From NCBI GenBank assembly GCA_047967505.1, contig CM106539.1: a stretch of 64,000 nucleotides of DNA; one strand, 5' to 3'. The notes under the pieces were generated by a model, which saw only the letters and a list, made by a program, of their open reading frames with translations, was not told where the DNA came from and did not search any database. Numbering within the stretch: position 1 is the first letter of the stretch; each line of letters opens with the position of its first letter. A program made the position numbers and the translations under genes. Origin of the DNA: Dipteris shenzhenensis (Eukaryota; Polypodiophyta; Polypodiopsida; Gleicheniales). Positions 60,120-64,000 of the stretch are shown in pieces.

Positions 60120-62110
60120 AGCTATTTTTAAAACTTTGTCATGGGCTGATCTGCATCTTTAGCAAAGATTATATCTATGGTAACAAAAACCTTCTTGACT
60201 ATGAGGATTGTAGAGACAGTATCCCTTGCTTTCATTGCTATAGCCAACAACAATGCATTTCATGGCGTTATCATTCAGTTTACCTCTCATGTGTTGAGGC
60301 ACATGCGCACCTACTATGCAGCAAAACAACCTAAGGGAATCCACCTTGGGTTTCTCATCATGCAAGGTCTCAAGGATGTGATTGTTTTCAGGGCTTGCTT
60401 GGGCATCTATTCAAAACACATGCAATACACATAATGGCTTTCATCCAACACTTATGGGGCAAATTTCTACCCTTGATCATACATATACTCCCTTTCTCTA
60501 TCTGTTTTCACTGTTTATAGCTTACAACCGGTCTGGTTTTGTTAGTCATAGTAACAAACTACTAAAAATACATAAATACACTAGAATCCTTCAAAAGGCA
60601 TACCTGAGTAAATCTGAGAAACTCATCTATAAAGGTCACAAAATATTTTACCATGGATGGTGTCCTCTTGGAACCACAAACATCAACATGTTTAAGTTGC
60701 AATTTCCTTACAGCCCGAATAGATTCATCGCTTGGAAAGGCATTCCTATGTATCTTTCATAGACATGTTTTGGAGAAGTCTCCAACATAGGCATATTCAA
60801 AACCATATTGTGTATTTGTAGAAGTTGCAAACTGTCGTAGTTCACATCTGGCATGCCATTATTTTGCATCTTTTATTATAGATGTTACTATTACCGCACA
60901 AGCGTTTTTCTTGCTACCTTCATGTGTATCCGATTGGTACAAGCCATGATTTAAAGTGCTTCTAGTGCTATTTGGTACTATGTTCCTCTATCTCTAACAA
61001 TATGTGTTGATCATTGTAAAAAATGATAGCATATTCTCTTTTGCCAAAAGTGGAAACATAAAGCAAATTCTTCTTTATTTGTGGACGATAAGGACGTCTG
61101 AAAGACATCAGTCAGTTCCATGTATGACAATAATCTTCCAAATTCCTCTAAATTTCTTTGTGGAAAAAAAAACTCCCTCTACAAGATATGAAGAATTATT
61201 TGCATGTGATATTATTTTGCTAATAGGAGTACGTTGCAAATTAATAAACAAGTGTTACTTGGAGGTCATATGCCTTCATGAACCACCATCAAAATACCAA
61301 ACTGCATTTGAAGTGTCACTCACAATGAGTGAAATATCCTCAAGATTGGGATTATGGCTGCATAGAAGAAAAGACCACTCTTTAACCACATAGTTTACTT
61401 AAGCACCATCTTTGCCAGCATTTGAAGCATTGGAAACTAAGACAGAGATTCTACCTTTCTTCTTCTTCTCTCTTTCGCCAATCTTTTCCTACATTCATTG
61501 ATATGATAACTTGGCTTATAATAATGGCATCTTCCATTCTTCTTTGCTTTAAAGTGAGAGAGCTATGAAAACTCAAGTGCAATGTTCTAGGGATCAAATC
61601 TTTTTAAAAAATAATCTCATCAATATTCAGGAGTCGCTCTCTACAATCTTCGATCTTAGATGGATGCTTTGACATACTATCGCATATTCAAATTCTCAAG
61701 CTCCTTCTTGAAAAATAAGACGCATGTCTCATTCTTATTCTAGCACATTATCTGCAAGACACGTCATGCATGCAAAAGAGGTCTTGCAAGGCCTAATGTG
61801 AGGTATAATTAACCTATTGGTTGACAAAAAAATCAAGGCAAGAGCTTGTGCATCACGGGCATCCCATCTTCTATGCTTAATTGCTATTGCAATTCTGCCT
61901 AGCCCACAGTTGTAGCTTGGTTTCTATCAAGTGTGGCTAGTACATTGGGAGTATAATCTATGGGGTTCGTCCCCCTTTACAAGTCCCCATAAACCAATAG
62001 ATCTTTAACCATGAAACTCCATATAAAATAATTGGCGCCTATAAGCTTGTCCTCCTTAGACAAAGCTCCATCAAACAGGCTATTATTTTGAGCCATATAT
62101 CATTGTACAA
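60120..62110 (-). mobile_element. Decayed Ty1/copia fragment (gag and integrase, no RT)
   Basis: The minus strand begins near 62095 with MAQNNSLFDGALSKEDKL, a gag start similar to copia-2. A CHYYKPSYHINEC-like knuckle lies near 61510, then scattered GAG-pre-integrase sequence (HVDVCGSKRTPSMVKYF near 60670). It ends with the integrase C-terminal domain VGAHVPQHMRGKLNDNAMKC and VVGYSNESKGY at 60160-60365. RT is absent. Many stops show great age. Confidence 0.7.
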
Positions 62111-63081
62111 TTGAATACAATCTCTGATTGCAAAGGGAAAAACAAAGCAATAACTGAAAGGTCTCAACAAAACCCCCAGATACTAACTACAAGTGCCAAT
62201 TGAATGCACCATTGTCTAGGTGCAAGTACTTGCAAATGACAATCTCGTGGCACAATGGCTTGCAATGTAATTGAGCTAGAGCAAAAGAAGACTCCAAATT
62301 TAACAAAAAATAATGCAATTTTGTATGAAAATATATTAACAGATCATAAACACTACATACTGAACAACCATTGCGTGGGTTTGGGTTAGTGGTCAACCAC
62401 CAAGCAGCCATAAGGAAACATCATGCAACTATCAAGAAATCACCACGAAACCACTGGGCAACTACCAAGAACCAATATGCTTGTTTGGATCAATAGTCAA
62501 CCATAATGCTAGTTTTCAATCACCATGCTCATTTGGATCAATCATTGTGTTTATTTGCAACCATTGTGCTTGTTAGGGAAAAAATCTCAAAAATAGAGAT
62601 TTTGACTACTTTTTCTAATATAGTTTAACTTGAAGTGAAATGACTTTGTATGGAAGACTTAAAACTACATAAACACTCATATGCAGTTGTAGATCAATTC
62701 GTTCCATTTAATTTCAATGGTGCAATGACGTCGTTTTGAACTCTGGGTCAAAAGGTACATCATTTTGAACTTTGGACTGTCCTAAGCATGCAAGATTTTG
62801 TCTATTGATGTAGGGATTTTGGGAATGAATTTTCTTATCTTATACAATCAGACCTAAAAAAACAAGCTTTAGGTGTTGCAAAATAGGTTGGGTCTATGTA
62901 AGAAACAAAATAACCTTAGAGGTATGAAAATTCACTCACAAATGCCCACATTATCTAAAACTAAAAGCGGGTTAAGTTTGAAGACGAGCTAATTAGAAGT
63001 GAGTCTAATCTTGGGAATTGAGTAGCCTTCTCCCAACAAAATGATGGCAAGCACAAAAGTGTAGACGTCGAATTTGGAAGG
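62111..63081. other. Probable leader DNA of the decayed copia; no gene
   Basis: AT-rich, with loosely repeated phrases around TTTGGATCAAT and CAACCAT between 62450 and 62580. Nothing coding is supported. Confidence 0.4.
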
Positions 63082-63096
63082 TATGTTGTGATACCA
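63082..63096 (-). promoter_or_regulatory. Possible primer-binding site and LTR edge
   Basis: Minus-strand TGGTATCACAACATA, followed after two bases on the plus strand by TGTTGGAAAC, looks like the PBS and inner LTR edge of the decayed copia. The LTR's other end is not clear. Confidence 0.4.
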
Positions 63097-63589
63097 AATG
63101 TTGGAAACAATGGAGAACACATGGAGACACAAATGATGTTGCAAGAGTATGTTAAATGAGAAAGACCAAAATAAAGATATATATCCTCTATAATGATACC
63201 TTAACCCAATATAATCCTAATTGAATGCTAACCTTAGGAGAAAACCTCCTAATTGGAGGAATGAGACTCCCAAGGGTACGTTCACACCAACCCAATACTA
63301 ACCTTAGGGGAAAAAACCCTATAATGATACCCTAATGTGACACTAACCGTAGAGTAAAACCCCTTAATTGGAGGGAAAAGTGCCTAAAGGGTAGGTTCAC
63401 ACCGCAATACTAATAATCTAACCAATGCCGATGAAATCTAGATCATCAGATCCAACTCATTGTTGATGAAGGCTTCTTGGTGAATGTCAATCTCCCCAAG
63501 GCCTCCCAAGTGCTTACCCATTGTGCATAAGAACCACTTGATGAATGAAATATTTATACTATTTTGGTCTTCTCCCCATCATAATTTAT

Positions 63590-64000
63590 GACAAAGAGAT
63601 GATTTGAGATAGAGCTTTCCTCAAAGGCAACCAACACGAGAGGTAGAAACTTGAAACTGCATAAGGAAAATGATTGAGGACTTGGCTTTACCCTGCAAGA
63701 TTGAGTTGATGGCTTGTCCACCTTGAAGCTTCTTCTCAAACTTGTTAAGGAACCAATCCCATCTAGCTTGCATGAACACCTTGAAACCCATACCCATTGA
63801 GATACCCAAAAATCTTTTAAAAATTCCCTTTGGAATCTTCTTGCATCTCATTTGCTCCAAACAGGGGACATCATTTGTAATGACAAGACAACCTCGTTTT
63901 TGCATGGTTGATGATAGATCCAGAAGCCTCACAAAAGGTATACAAGACATTACATTTAACCACCTACCTATCATTGAATAGAACAATGCCTACTAAGCTC
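63590..64000 (-). pseudogene. LINE reverse-transcriptase C-terminal fragment, runs off the window
   Basis: The minus strand gives VTNDVPCLEQMRCKKIPKG, then RFLGISMGMGFKVFMQARWD and WFLNKFEKKLQGGQ. This matches the Y/FLGiPmG.g......W..v..K.e.kL..W segment after the catalytic domain of plant LINE RT. The YADD block would lie to the right, outside the window. Confidence 0.7.

Overview
This is nuclear DNA from a vascular plant with a large, repeat-rich genome. A gymnosperm-like or fern-like genome fits best because of the very long, transposon-filled introns, but the species cannot be named from the sequence alone. Two host genes are split among many exons. Nearly everything else is retrotransposon, intact, nested or decayed. 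No rRNA, tRNA, CRISPR array or bacterial-type operon was seen.

Host genes. (1) A plastid ORANGE (OR / OR-like) gene runs on the + strand from 6897 to 33214. Seven exons have matching splice sites and phases, covering about 253 codons from the conserved FCIIEGPETV region to the stop. The exon for the transit peptide was not found. The intron between its two DnaJ-type zinc-finger exons is 24.8 kb (7978-32774). (2) A + strand gene at 52164-57243 has six phase-compatible exons and encodes the C-terminal part of an unnamed multi-spanning membrane protein. One of its introns holds a Ty3/gypsy relic.

Repeats by region. 1-2810: decayed Ty3/gypsy element, minus strand. 4030-4684: LTR plus primer-binding site, plus strand. 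8831-14367: complete but defective Ty1/copia element (copia-1), minus, with 5-bp target duplication CTTTT. 15.1-18.5 kb: three decayed non-LTR fragments. 18773-32084: second Ty1/copia element (copia-2), minus, with target duplication AACAT and almost identical LTRs. It is split by a 7.3-kb GC-rich L1-type LINE (21641-28958, plus) that has a 15-bp target duplication and a poly(A) tail. 35.3-40.7 kb: truncated third copia lineage, minus, with one LTR and PBS. 41.5-49.1 kb: fragments of LINE ORF1, a Ulp1-protease-like transposon relic, gypsy integrase scraps and an internally deleted LINE. 49.1-50.9 kb: an LTR with PBS, a perfect hairpin and a gypsy integrase relic. 60.1-62.1 kb: decayed copia. 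63.6-64.0 kb: LINE reverse-transcriptase fragment.

Order of events in the OR intron: old LINE pieces, then copia-1 (diverged LTRs), then copia-2 (near-identical LTRs), then the LINE inside copia-2. The LINE is the most unusual element. It has three tightly packed ORFs (ORF1, an unrecognised proline-rich middle ORF, and ORF2 joined to the middle ORF by an ATGA overlap). It also has a GC-rich repeat-like 5' region and a single frameshift in ORF2.
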